Origin: Bradymonas sediminis
Lineage (GTDB): Bacteria > Myxococcota_A > Bradymonadia > Bradymonadales > Bradymonadaceae
Assembly: GCF_003258315.1 (NCBI RefSeq)
Contig: NZ_CP030032.1
Span: 4,061,001 to 4,125,000, forward strand
Direction: 5' to 3'
Length of the DNA: 64,000 bases
Shown here: positions 38,382-48,100 of the stretch, one piece after another
Numbering within the stretch: the first letter of the stretch is position 1
How the letters are laid out: each line of letters opens with the position of its first letter
Position numbers and translations under genes: made by a program
Notes under the pieces: model-generated
What the model was told of the DNA's origin: nothing
The model's database searches: none
The model's input: only the letters and a program-made list of their open reading frames with translations

Positions 38382-39509
38382 CTACCAGGCGTCGGTATCC
38401 TCAAAATTTGAACCGACGAATGCTACATCGCCTACCTGATTCGCGGCGCCGTGCTTTATGTTTGGCCCCTCAAGTTGGGCGATCGCCCCGCCCGGGCGCA
38501 CGTCGAGGTAGAGCAGACGCGTCCAATCCGGCCACTTCGCCACGTCAATATGCAACACGACATACCAGGATAACTCATTGTCGCGCGCATAAAAGCAAGG
38601 CGGCGCCGACTTGGGCAACTCAATCACCCCCTCGGCGCGCAATTGCTCAGGGCCATCTAAGTGCCGCTCTAATTTAATCGGGACACTGAACACATTATGG
38701 TAAGAGGCTATCTCATTGGTGCCCGACCCGGAGACCACCGTCTCCTGGCAGATCAGCGTCGCCACAATATCGTTGAGATTGTCGGTGGCGCTCATATAAA
38801 GCCTCAGCGGCACCGCCTCGCCAGGGCGCACAGGGTGCTCGGGCCAGTCGATGCGCACCTCACCAAGCTTCATCGAGGCGACTCTGTTTCGCAGCGCGCC
38901 AAAGAACATGAATACCCCTCCGACGCAGAACAGAAGGCCCAGAATCACCGTGGTTATTTCGACCCCCTCATCGCCGCCAAAGAGGCCGAAAACCAAAAAC
39001 AGGGGCCCCATGAGCAAGAAAGGGACGGAGGCCATTAATAGCCCGTACGAGGTTTCTCCCTCGTTGCCGTCGCGTTTTTCCGCGACCCCAGCGAGCCCAT
39101 CAAAATTGTCGAGGTAACCCTGCTCGTCCGTCTCTGGGCCGGCGACCAGCAGAATATCCTGGTCGCATTTCGGGTCGAGCGCCCACGGGATATCGGCCCG
39201 CGCCCTCAGTCCCCAATCGACGTTAAAATAATACCCTTCGTAGCTCAGCGGCCCATTGGGCAACCGCATCTCAAAGGGATAGGAGACCCGCTGTCCCGCC
39301 CGCCACTCGCCGGTAAATAGATTAATGGTCTGGACGGTGTCAGCGCGGCGATTGCCTCGCCCATGAGTGAACCAACCCAAGGCGACCGTCAGCGCGTTGC
39401 ATTTACAATCCGCGTCGACGTCGACCACAACCACCCCGCGCACCACCCCGCCGGCATGACAGCGCACCGAGCCCGGCTCCAACTCAATCGAGATATCGCA
39501 CTTCGACAT
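38382..39509 (-). CDS. arrestin-like membrane protein (copy 2)
   Basis: A 375-residue paralogue of the 37207 gene. I set the start at the ATG at 39509 because it gives the same MSKCDISIEL N-terminus as copy 1 and has GGAG seven bases upstream. The longer frame to 39773 lies inside the ATPase gene and is rejected. The plan is the same: an arrestin-like N-terminal domain (GGVVRGVVVVDVDADCKC), two or three membrane helices at about 165-235, then a beta-rich C-terminal domain with the SGSGTNE and LHIDVAKWPDWTRLLYLDVRPGG blocks. It overlaps the ATPase gene by 26 bases, so the two are translationally linked. Confidence 0.72.
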   Translation of the reverse strand: MSKCDISIELEPGSVRCHAGGVVRGVVVVDVDADCKCNALTVALGWFTHGRGNRRADTVQTINLFTGEWRAGQRVSYPFEMRLPNGPLSYEGYYFNVDWGLRARADIPWALDPKCDQDILLVAGPETDEQGYLDNFDGLAGVAEKRDGNEGETSYGLLMASVPFLLMGPLFLVFGLFGGDEGVEITTVILGLLFCVGGVFMFFGALRNRVASMKLGEVRIDWPEHPVRPGEAVPLRLYMSATDNLNDIVATLICQETVVSGSGTNEIASYHNVFSVPIKLERHLDGPEQLRAEGVIELPKSAPPCFYARDNELSWYVVLHIDVAKWPDWTRLLYLDVRPGGAIAQLEGPNIKHGAANQVGDVAFVGSNFEDTDAW

Positions 39510-40176
39510 CGCACACTCCGCTAAGCCCCTGAAATACTTCGTAAAGATGTCGCTCGATGGCGCGTATATTGTCGCCGTGACGCGCGATGAGTTCCTCGAT
39601 GACCGGCCCCGGCACACAGGGAACAGGGCCGGCTGAGCGGCGCGACCACTCAATGCGCCGCCGGATAATCCCGTCCACAAGCTCCACGCTGACCCCGCCG
39701 ACCGCGACCGACTCATAGGCAAGCCCGGCGCGCTCGAAATCCGCGGCGAGGCTCTCGTGGGTCGCCACGGCAAAGGAGCATTGAGGCGTGAGAAAACGAC
39801 GGCGTTGGCCCCTGCTTAAAAATTGCGCTTCATCCAAAAAGAGCAGCCCCACCTCGGGCGATGGCCACTTCGCCGGCAACTTCCCTCCGGACCTCTGTTG
39901 GCCGGGCCACAGCTTCGCGAAGAGCCCGCTCGGCGGCAGCTCCTCGACCCGCAAAAACGGCGCGCCCTCAAAATGATCCCATAAATAACGCAGGCGCGTG
40001 CTCTTGCCTCGCCCGCAATCGCCCACGAACTCCACCGCAAAGCCCGGCTTGGCCAGGCGCGGCACAAAGCGCTCGATATCGAGCACGGCGAGCCCACCGC
40101 GCTCCTCAGCCGGCACCTCTCCAAAGGGGTTCCAGCGCAGGTTAAGATGCTCAAATGGGAGGCGGATATTTTGCAT
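39484..40176 (-). CDS. small P-loop ATPase (AAA/ExeA-TniB-like)
   Basis: A 230-residue ATPase. Walker A is GDCGRGKS (52-59), Walker B is LLFLDEAQ with Asp115-Glu116, and FAVATHES fits sensor 1. The C-terminal part (ELIARHGDNIRAIERHLYEVFQGL) is helical, as in AAA lid domains. The size and the DEAQ box resemble ExeA/TniB-type ATPases. No transposase or type II secretion gene is adjacent. Its 3' end overlaps the arrestin-like copy 2 gene. The two arrestin-like proteins may be its clients or membrane partners. Confidence 0.72.
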   Translation of the reverse strand: MQNIRLPFEHLNLRWNPFGEVPAEERGGLAVLDIERFVPRLAKPGFAVEFVGDCGRGKSTRLRYLWDHFEGAPFLRVEELPPSGLFAKLWPGQQRSGGKLPAKWPSPEVGLLFLDEAQFLSRGQRRRFLTPQCSFAVATHESLAADFERAGLAYESVAVGGVSVELVDGIIRRRIEWSRRSAGPVPCVPGPVIEELIARHGDNIRAIERHLYEVFQGLSGVCDVEVRYLD

Positions 40177-40202
40177 AGATCACGATAAATAGAACGCAGA
40201 AA

Positions 40203-40218
40203 GCCCATATATATGGGC
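40203..40218. repeat. 16-bp perfect palindrome between EI24 and ATPase genes
   Basis: GCCCATATATATGGGC is a perfect palindrome. On the minus strand TTTCT follows, so it could be a weak terminator for the EI24 gene. It could equally be an operator upstream of the ATPase gene. Confidence 0.35.
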
Positions 40219-40241
40219 GCAAAAGCTCACTTAGGCTCTCT

Positions 40242-41207
40242 TTATTGGGGAGGCTCCGCGCCCTCCTCGCCCTCCAATAAAACAATCCCCATCGCAGTCC
40301 CGCCCATCACCGCGATCGGCATGCATAAGAAGTTAAGAAATGGGACCAGCAGCAAAAAATTCGTGCCCAGCCCGAACGCCCCCGCGAACCAGATATGCTC
40401 GCGAATCAGCCCAAATTTGCGCTTCACCGGCGTGTTGCGCCGCGTCAAGAGCGGGTCGCAATACTCAAGCCCCACAAAATAGGCGCTGAGCATCATTCCC
40501 AGCGCGCTCGCCGCGATGGTGCCCAACCCGGGGATTAAGTTGAGCATCAGGACCGGAATCAGCAATGAGAAATAGATCAGGACGATGACGATATTCGACC
40601 CGAGCGAGCGCAGCGTTTCGACCAGAAAAGACAGCCCGGTGCCTTGAACTTCCTCGGTTCCCAACAGGATCTTCTCGGTCGCCTCGGACAATATATCGTG
40701 AAAGGGGCTGGCGAGGATGCCGCCGAGCATCAGGACGATGACATAGGAAAGGGCGACGCTCACCAAAATCGCGAGGACATAGACGACGTACCAGAGCACA
40801 AGGACGACTTGCTCCAGGGCGCCACCGGCCGCCGGTTTTGCCCACAACCACTCGACCCCTTGCCCAGCGTATTGGACCAGAAAATAAATGCTCACCGCGA
40901 ACAGCGCCATATTAATGAGCACCGGAATAATAAGCAGCGGCACGAGCTTCAGGTTGGCCAGGAGCAAGCGAAGGGCATGGAGCGGCAGCAAGCCACCGGC
41001 GATGGCCTGCGCGCGGGGCGACCCGTCGCGCGCAATCCTCAAACGTTTAAGCAACGCATGCTCGCCGGGCGCACTCGAGCCTTCGCCCGCTGGCGAAACG
41101 AGCGCCGCCTCGCCCAGCGCCTCGCCGATCGGCGGCATCCTCACATCGACGTCAACCTGTTTGTCACTCTCTTGGTTTGCCATATAGTAGGCGCTCTTCT
41201 TGCTCAA
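40242..41207 (-). CDS. EI24/CysZ family membrane protein
   Basis: A 321-residue inner-membrane protein of the EI24 domain family, which includes the sulfate transporter CysZ. The first 65 residues are a soluble, charged extension. About six hydrophobic segments follow, including LKLVPLLIIPVLINMALFAV, SYVIVLMLGGILASPFHDILSE and VLMLNLIPGLGTIAASALG. The ASPFHDILSE and NLIPGLG blocks are family hallmarks. No cys genes are nearby, so the sulfate role is not supported by context. It is divergent from the DUF3857 gene at 41371. Confidence 0.85.
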   Translation of the reverse strand: MSKKSAYYMANQESDKQVDVDVRMPPIGEALGEAALVSPAGEGSSAPGEHALLKRLRIARDGSPRAQAIAGGLLPLHALRLLLANLKLVPLLIIPVLINMALFAVSIYFLVQYAGQGVEWLWAKPAAGGALEQVVLVLWYVVYVLAILVSVALSYVIVLMLGGILASPFHDILSEATEKILLGTEEVQGTGLSFLVETLRSLGSNIVIVLIYFSLLIPVLMLNLIPGLGTIAASALGMMLSAYFVGLEYCDPLLTRRNTPVKRKFGLIREHIWFAGAFGLGTNFLLLVPFLNFLCMPIAVMGGTAMGIVLLEGEEGAEPPQ

Positions 41208-41370
41208 TATTAATGGGGAAGCCAGCGATTTATCGGGCGAAAACGGACTAATCGACGGCTTCGGGTTGTTCCCAGCCGCGGGTATGCTCTACAACCTGTG
41301 CTAGACTCACTACCCAATATCCGCTCCGCACGGCCAAACCCAGCCTCTATTCTCATTCAGTCGAATTTTC

Positions 41371-44300
41371 ATGCACAAATATTTAATACCCCGAAAAAAC
41401 TCGCGCGTCATGGCGACTGCGTTCAGCGTCCTCGCAACGATTCTCTTTTCGGCAAGTGTTGCCTCCGCGCAGGCCTCAACCTTTGCGCCCGAGCAATGGC
41501 TCGGCGAGCTACGCGGCGAGGGACACGCGGCGGTCGGGTTGGCCAAGGCGAAGGCATTTGAGCGCTATAGCGTGTATTATGCGACGCCCGATCTCATTAA
41601 AGCGCTGGAATCGGCCGCAGCCGCGACCCCGTCGCCGCTGGTGAAATTCGAATTGGAGCGCCAGGCCGCGGCCGCACATCTTAATGTCGGTGATTTCAGC
41701 CGGCACGAAGACGCGTTTTCGGGGCAAGGTTGCCTGGTCGACTTTGATATCGTGGGCCCCTTCGACAACCCGTCGATGCAGGCTTTTGAGACGCGCCTGG
41801 GCCCCGAAGACGGCCAGGCCGGCCCCTACGCCGGCAAATTGACCCAGGTGGACTGGCGAGCGCAGCCAAATTACGACGAGTTTTGCACCTTTTATCTGGG
41901 CCGAAATATCGAGCCCAGCACCGCGGCGGCGGTCTATTTGGCGAGCGAAATCGACGCGAAACGCGCCGGCTCGGCCAGGTTATTATTGGGGGTGAGCGGC
42001 GCCTATAAGGTGTGGCTCAACGGAAAACCGGTAGCGCATCGAGGCGAAGACCTCGGCCTGGGCGTGGACGCCGATGCCTGGTCGGTCGCGCTCAAAAAGG
42101 GCCGCAACCACCTGCTTATTAAGATCGCGTCGACCGGCTCGGGCAGCCTGGGGCTGAGCGCGCGCCTGGTCGACCCGAACTTTAAGCCCATCACCGACGC
42201 GACGATCAAGCGCGGTTGGAATGGCGAGGCGATGGCCGCCGACGACGCCAAAAAATGGCCCGAACCGCACCGAAATAGCGTGCTGGCTCAGGCCAAAAAG
42301 CTCAGCCAGAATACTGATTCGAAGGCCATCTGGGCCGCCTGGCTCTGGTCCAGGCTTGAGCCAAAAAACCCGGCGACGCCCTGGCGCGACACCGCCCTGC
42401 GGGTGCGCGAGGCCGCCGAGCAGAACCTCGCCGCCACCAAATCGACCGGTTTCGCCGCCCATGAATTGGCGCTGGCTGCCGACCTGGTCGAGGAGCATTG
42501 GCGCAAAATCGACCTGCTTGAGATGGCCTACCGCTTAAACCCGAACAACTATTGGGTCGGCCTCCAACTGGCCACCGAATACGCCGCGTCGGACTCGGTG
42601 CAGATTCAGCAAAAGGAGCGCACGCTCCTCGAAAAAATCCACGCCGAGGCCCCGACCTTTCTGCCCGGCACACTCGCCCTCGCCGAATGGTACGCCGGGC
42701 ATGGATTCGAGAAATATGCGCTGAATATGCTCGAGGCCGAAGGCAAGAGTAGCGAAAACGCGACCATGCAAATCCCGAGCTATATCAGGCAGCTAGCCTA
42801 TCTTCACTCGCTCAGCGGCGAGCGCCGGCGCGCCGACAAATTATATCGTCACCTGGAGTCGGTGGCCGCGCTCAATACCGGCTACGCCTGGGTTCGCGCG
42901 ACCGATCTGCTCGCCGAGAATAAGACCGAGGAGGCGCTAGAGATTATCGACGCCCAACAGCAATTGGTGCCCTGGGAGCTGCGCTGGCCGCTGCGAAAGG
43001 TCGAGATTTTGCGCGCTCAAAAAGACTTCGACGGCGCCCAAAAACTGCTCGACCAATTGATCGCCCAGCGCCCCGGAAACGTCGGCCTCTATCAAAAAAA
43101 GGCCGACCTCCTCGTGGCGCTTAACCAGAAGACGCAGGCCGCCGAGACCCTTGAGCTCGCGCTGCTGCGGCGCCCGCAGGACGAAGACCTTCGCAAGCTG
43201 CGCGCCTTCTTGACGCCCAGCTCGAACCAATTCTTCGAGCCGTGGATCGTCAATGATATCGTCGAAATCGCCAAGGATACCCCCAAAACCCAATACGAAT
43301 ACGACACCATCGTCGACCAGACGCTGGTGCATGTCGCGCCCAACGGCCTCGCCTCGAGCGTGGTGCAGCGCGCCGAGCGCGTCCTCAATGACCAGGGCAT
43401 CGACCCGGCGAGTTATCAGCGCATCAGCTTTACCCACGGCGACGAGGTCGTGGAGGTTCTGGGGGTGCGCGTGCACAAACCCGACGGCAGCATCACCGAG
43501 GATTGGGACCGCTGGGAGAGCGGCGGGTCGCGCAAGGGCTCGACCACCTATAATGACTCCACCTACATCAATATCCGCGCCAATAACGTGAAGGTCGGCG
43601 ATATCGTCGAGTACCGCTGGCGCGTCAGCCAGGTCGCCAACGAGAACTTCCGCGGCGATTATTTCGGCGATGTCGAGTTCGTTCAGAGCACCCGACCGGC
43701 CGCCTTTGGCCGCTACGTCGTACATTATCCCACCAGTTGGGAGCTCTATTTCCGCGCGCCCATGCTCCCGCATGACGTCCTAAATAAGCTGCCAGGCCAG
43801 GCGAAATTAGAGCCCAATTACCAGGTGCGCGGCTTTGAGCTGCGCGACATCCCCGAGGTTCATACCGACCGCGGCCAACCCGGTTATACCGACGTCTACG
43901 ACTATGTGATGGTCTCGAATAAGAAGAATTACGACGAGATCGGCAAGTGGTGGTGGAACCTGGTCGAGGAGCAACTGATCGTCGACGAGAATATCTCGGC
44001 GAGGGTCGCCGAGCTGACCGAGGGGCTGACGACCGACCTCGAAAAGGTCCAGGCCATCCACAATTATGTGGTCCAGAATACCCGGTATCTGCACGTCGGG
44101 CTGGGCATTCATGGCTGGAAGCCCTACCGAACCACCACCGCGTTTCGAAACCGCTACGGCGACTGCAAAGACAAAGCCGCGCTGCTCAAGGTAATGCTCG
44201 ACCAGGCCGGCGTCCCCGCCCAATTGGTGCTGGTGCGCACCCGCGACCTGGGCCACGTCGACGCACAGCCCGCCTCGATGCATATCTTCAACCACGCCAT

Positions 44301-45090
44301 CGCCTATGTGCCGAGCATGGACCTATTTTTGGACGGGACCGCCGAATATAACGGCACCCACGAGCTCACGCCGATGGACCAGGGCGCCCAGGCGCTCATC
44401 GTCAGCGACGGCGGCGACGCCCGATTTATGTCGATGCCCGTCGACAAGCCCGAGCAAAACCGATTGTTCAAAGAGATGACCGTCCTCCTCAACACCGACA
44501 ATCCCACGGTGCGCGGAAAGATCGTCGCCCACGGGCAAAACGCGGTCTATTATCGCCAGACGCTCGAAGACCCGCAGCGGCGCGATGAGATCTTCGAGAA
44601 GCAGCTCGCCGACACCTACCCCGGCGCGACGCTGGTCAGCGCCACCTACTCGGACCTGAGCAAATTGGAGCAGCCCGTCGAGATCACCTTTGAGTTCACC
44701 GGCGGCGAGCTGTTGCGCGCGAATAGCACCCAAAAATTTGTCTACGCCTACGGCGCGCCCAAGGATTTGCTCTCGGCCTATGCCAACCAGGCCAGCCGCC
44801 GCCAGGACCTCACGATCCGGCTTCCGTTCACCAGCCATACCCGAATGCGCTACGAATTAGGCGCCGATCAACGCTTCGAAGCGGTGCCCCAAGACACCCT
44901 CATCGAGACCCCTTTTGGTGCAACCACCGTGAAGTATAGCCAGGCCGATCGCGTCCTCGAGGTTGACCTCTATTATAGCATCTCGATGCAGCGGATCCCG
45001 CGCGAAGATTACCCGAAATTCCGCGACTTTATGGCGCAAATGACCGCCACGCTCAACGAGACGATCGCGCTAAAACCCGAGGCTAAATAA
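41371..45090 (+). CDS. DUF3857/transglutaminase-like protein, intact triad
   Basis: A 1239-residue exported protein with a signal peptide ending near SAQA. Residues about 110-280 look like a beta-sandwich with a GAYKVWLNGKPVAHRG sugar-binding-like block. About 330-620 are TPR-like helical repeats. DUF3857 follows (about 660-840), then a transglutaminase-like core. The core holds Cys932 in GDCKDKAALL, His975 in IFNHAIAY and Asp988 in LFLDGTAEY, a complete Cys-His-Asp triad. The remaining 250 residues are beta-rich. The probable role is peptide cleavage or cross-linking in the envelope. The gene is 79 bases upstream of a paralogue that has lost the triad. Confidence 0.88.
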   Translation: MHKYLIPRKNSRVMATAFSVLATILFSASVASAQASTFAPEQWLGELRGEGHAAVGLAKAKAFERYSVYYATPDLIKALESAAAATPSPLVKFELERQAAAAHLNVGDFSRHEDAFSGQGCLVDFDIVGPFDNPSMQAFETRLGPEDGQAGPYAGKLTQVDWRAQPNYDEFCTFYLGRNIEPSTAAAVYLASEIDAKRAGSARLLLGVSGAYKVWLNGKPVAHRGEDLGLGVDADAWSVALKKGRNHLLIKIASTGSGSLGLSARLVDPNFKPITDATIKRGWNGEAMAADDAKKWPEPHRNSVLAQAKKLSQNTDSKAIWAAWLWSRLEPKNPATPWRDTALRVREAAEQNLAATKSTGFAAHELALAADLVEEHWRKIDLLEMAYRLNPNNYWVGLQLATEYAASDSVQIQQKERTLLEKIHAEAPTFLPGTLALAEWYAGHGFEKYALNMLEAEGKSSENATMQIPSYIRQLAYLHSLSGERRRADKLYRHLESVAALNTGYAWVRATDLLAENKTEEALEIIDAQQQLVPWELRWPLRKVEILRAQKDFDGAQKLLDQLIAQRPGNVGLYQKKADLLVALNQKTQAAETLELALLRRPQDEDLRKLRAFLTPSSNQFFEPWIVNDIVEIAKDTPKTQYEYDTIVDQTLVHVAPNGLASSVVQRAERVLNDQGIDPASYQRISFTHGDEVVEVLGVRVHKPDGSITEDWDRWESGGSRKGSTTYNDSTYINIRANNVKVGDIVEYRWRVSQVANENFRGDYFGDVEFVQSTRPAAFGRYVVHYPTSWELYFRAPMLPHDVLNKLPGQAKLEPNYQVRGFELRDIPEVHTDRGQPGYTDVYDYVMVSNKKNYDEIGKWWWNLVEEQLIVDENISARVAELTEGLTTDLEKVQAIHNYVVQNTRYLHVGLGIHGWKPYRTTTAFRNRYGDCKDKAALLKVMLDQAGVPAQLVLVRTRDLGHVDAQPASMHIFNHAIAYVPSMDLFLDGTAEYNGTHELTPMDQGAQALIVSDGGDARFMSMPVDKPEQNRLFKEMTVLLNTDNPTVRGKIVAHGQNAVYYRQTLEDPQRRDEIFEKQLADTYPGATLVSATYSDLSKLEQPVEITFEFTGGELLRANSTQKFVYAYGAPKDLLSAYANQASRRQDLTIRLPFTSHTRMRYELGADQRFEAVPQDTLIETPFGATTVKYSQADRVLEVDLYYSISMQRIPREDYPKFRDFMAQMTATLNETIALKPEAK

Positions 45091-45169
45091 TCTCGATTCG
45101 CTCAGCCCGGGCGCGCCCCAAAACGCCGCGATTCCATCGCTCGCACACTCGTAAGACCTCGATATATTT

Positions 45170-48100
45170 ATGCAGAAATACGCAATGCTCCAGAAGACAC
45201 TCAACCCCAAGACCCTGCTCCGAAACAATAAAGCGCTGCGCTGCGGCGCGCTTTGCCTGGCGCTGTCCTTCTCGCTGAGCGCCTGCTCCAGCACGCCGAA
45301 GCCCCGCCCGAGCGCCTACTCTTTTGCCGCCAACGCCGGCGCCAACACCGCGCTCGATGGCTGGTTTAAGGCGCGCGACGCCGAGGACGCCGCCCAGCCG
45401 ACCAAGCATGTGCTCTTGGACGACGCCACCGAGGAGCAGCGCTTCGCGGCGGCCGAGATCGCGTATTTCGAAGGGGATATCGAGCACGCCGCCAAGCTCT
45501 TTATGCAGCTCCTGGAGCAGAACCCGGCGCATCCGCTCAACCGATTCGGCGCGGCGCGCCTCTACGCGATGCGCCACCAGGTGGTTGATTTTAATGAGAA
45601 AATCCGCCCGCTCCTGGCCAAGCTTAGATTCGCCGACCTCGCCCCGCTCACGCGCGTGCACGTGTCTCAGATCGGGCAAAGCGTGGTCTATAATGATTGG
45701 AAAATCTCCGACGCGGCGCGACCGTTTGCTGCCGACGCTGTCGGGTTTCCGAACGAATGGACCACCTCGCCGAGCCTGTCGAATTGGCGCCTAAGCGACT
45801 TCGACCAGGCCTTTTTGCCCGAGACCGAGGACGCGCTTCGCGAGGAATATCTCTCCCCGTCGATCGCCGAAGACGCGCCGATTAACTACGTTAAATCGCG
45901 CCACTTTAGCGCGGCGGGCGTCAACCTCTCGCCAAATTTTGAGCGCTCCGGCATCTATTATATGGAGACCTTCGCCCGGGTGGAGCCGCGCGAAGGTGAC
46001 GGCTCAAATAGCGAAGCCCGCGACTTCTTGCTCTACGCCGACTTCAGCGCGGCGGCAAAGATCTGGATCGACGGCAAGCTCGTGATGACCCGCGACGAGA
46101 AGGATTATCGCGGCGGCGAGCGACTGCGCCGGATTCGCCTGAGCCCCGGAGAGCACCGCATTCTGGTGAAGATGGCCTATCAAAAGAGTTATCGCGACGG
46201 CTTCGACCTCACCCTGATCGCCGATGACGCGACGCCCCTGGGCGGCAGCGGGCTGAGCTTTGAGGCGAAGCCTCGGGCCAATCCAGACGGCGCACAAAAA
46301 GAAGGCAGCATCACCTTGCTCGGAGAGCAGAAGATGCTCGCCGACCTCGACCCGACCCGCATCGCGCCCGACGCGGTCACTAAGGCCGATGATATCAGCC
46401 TCTACCTGGCCGCCAACGCCGCCATCCTCAACCTGGAGGCGCAGGACTTCGACGCCGCCTGGGGCGCGCTGATGGAGCGCCACCCGAAATTTGCGGTCGG
46501 CTATATGCTGCGCGCCCAGCAACTTCGAACGCTTTGGGAGGTCCCCTCGCGGATTCGAAACGCGCGCTCCATGGCCGATCTTCGCCGCGCCGCTCAGCTC
46601 GCGCCCGATAACCTGAGCAATAATCTGCTGCTCGGCAAACGCCTGCGCGAGCAGGGAAAGAGCGACGCCGAGCTGCAGGATTTGCTGCGCAAAAACCGCG
46701 ACGCCGCCTTCACCCAATCGGGCGAATTGCGCAATATTGAGCCGCTTCACGAGTGGGCGGACTTCCTCGAAGACCAGGACTGGTCGGAGTCGGCCGAGCA
46801 GGCGTGGAAGCGCGTGCTCGACGCCGCGCCCACCGAATGTGGCGCCGCGCATAGCCTGCAATATCTGTATAATCAGCGCGATTTCTTCCCCACTCTGGCC
46901 GAGATTACGCCGGCGCACGCGAAATGCCCGACGCTGCTCAACACCTTCGCCCGAAACCGCAAAGACCAGGCCGAAGTGCGCCTGAAGCTCGCCCGACAAG
47001 ACGCCCTGCGCTACCCCTATCGCGCGTCTTCGCAGGAGCGCTACAGCGCCGAACTCATCGCCCAGGGCCAGCCCGACAAAGCCCGCCAGGTCCTGGTCGC
47101 CGCGCGCGACCGCATGCCCTGGGACGTCAACCTCTGGTACGAGCTGGCCAAGATTGCGCTGGCCGACGAAGGCATGGACGCCGCCCGCGCGCTGATCGAA
47201 GGCGGCATCGACCAGCACGAGAGCAGCGCCTGGCTGCAATGGCGCCTGTCGATGCTCGAAAACAAAGTGCCCCTGGCCGACCTGATGCACGACGGCCTGA
47301 AGATCGCCCGCGAAGACGTCGCGCGCGGCGAGGCCGAGACGAGCGGTGACGAGGCATATTATGCCCTGGACTTCGCGGCCCGAAAATATTTCGAAGACGG
47401 CTCCTCGGTCACCCTCACACACAACGTCATTCGCGTGATGACCAAGGGCGGCATCGACCGATTTGGCGAATTTGAGACGCCCAACGGCGCCGAGCTCGTC
47501 CTGGCGCGCACCATCAAAAAAGACGGCAGCGTGCGCATCCCCGAGCAGATGTCCGGAAAATCCACGCTCAGCATGCCCGGGCTTGCCCCCGGCGACTTCG
47601 TCGAGATGGCCTATATCCAATATTCGTCGGCCAGCGCGCTGTCGAAGACCCGCCAGCGCGGCATCCGGTTTTTCTTTCGCATGGCCCATATCTCCAGCCA
47701 GCATAGCGAATATATTATCGTGAACCCGCGCGGTGATTTTCAGCGCATGAACGACGCCCCGGAGCCCAAGTCGATCCAGACCAGCGAGGGCCCGGCGGTG
47801 CAATTCTTGAGGACTGACAGCCCGCGCCCGCGCCGCGAACCCTCGCAGGTCGCCGGCGACGAGTATCTGCCCTGGATTCAGATGCACCGCGAGGGCACCA
47901 CCACGAGCGACTTCGAAGCCTCGCGCCGCAATATCAGCGAGCAAATCCGCGATAGCCTGAAGATGAGCGAGCCGCTGCGCCAACAGATCGCCGAGTGGCG
48001 AAAGGGGCTGAAGCCGGGCTCCGAAGAAGAGGTCAAAGAACTCTTTTACCGCGTCTCATCGTGGATCGCCGACCCGACGCTCACCCAATATAATACCGAC

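Noticed and set aside
39510..39773. N-terminal extension of the second arrestin-like protein
   Set aside because: It lies out of frame inside the ATPase gene. The internal ATG has a ribosome-binding site and gives the same N-terminus as the paralogue.
39484..40176. Transposon ATPase (TniB) as part of a mobile element
   Set aside because: No transposase, inverted ends or integrase nearby. The gene overlaps an unrelated membrane protein gene.
46004..47983. 659-codon minus-strand frame opposite the DUF3857 lipoprotein
   Set aside because: Low-complexity Ala/Val/Gly/Arg composition and no start signals. The plus strand is a clear paralogue of its neighbour.
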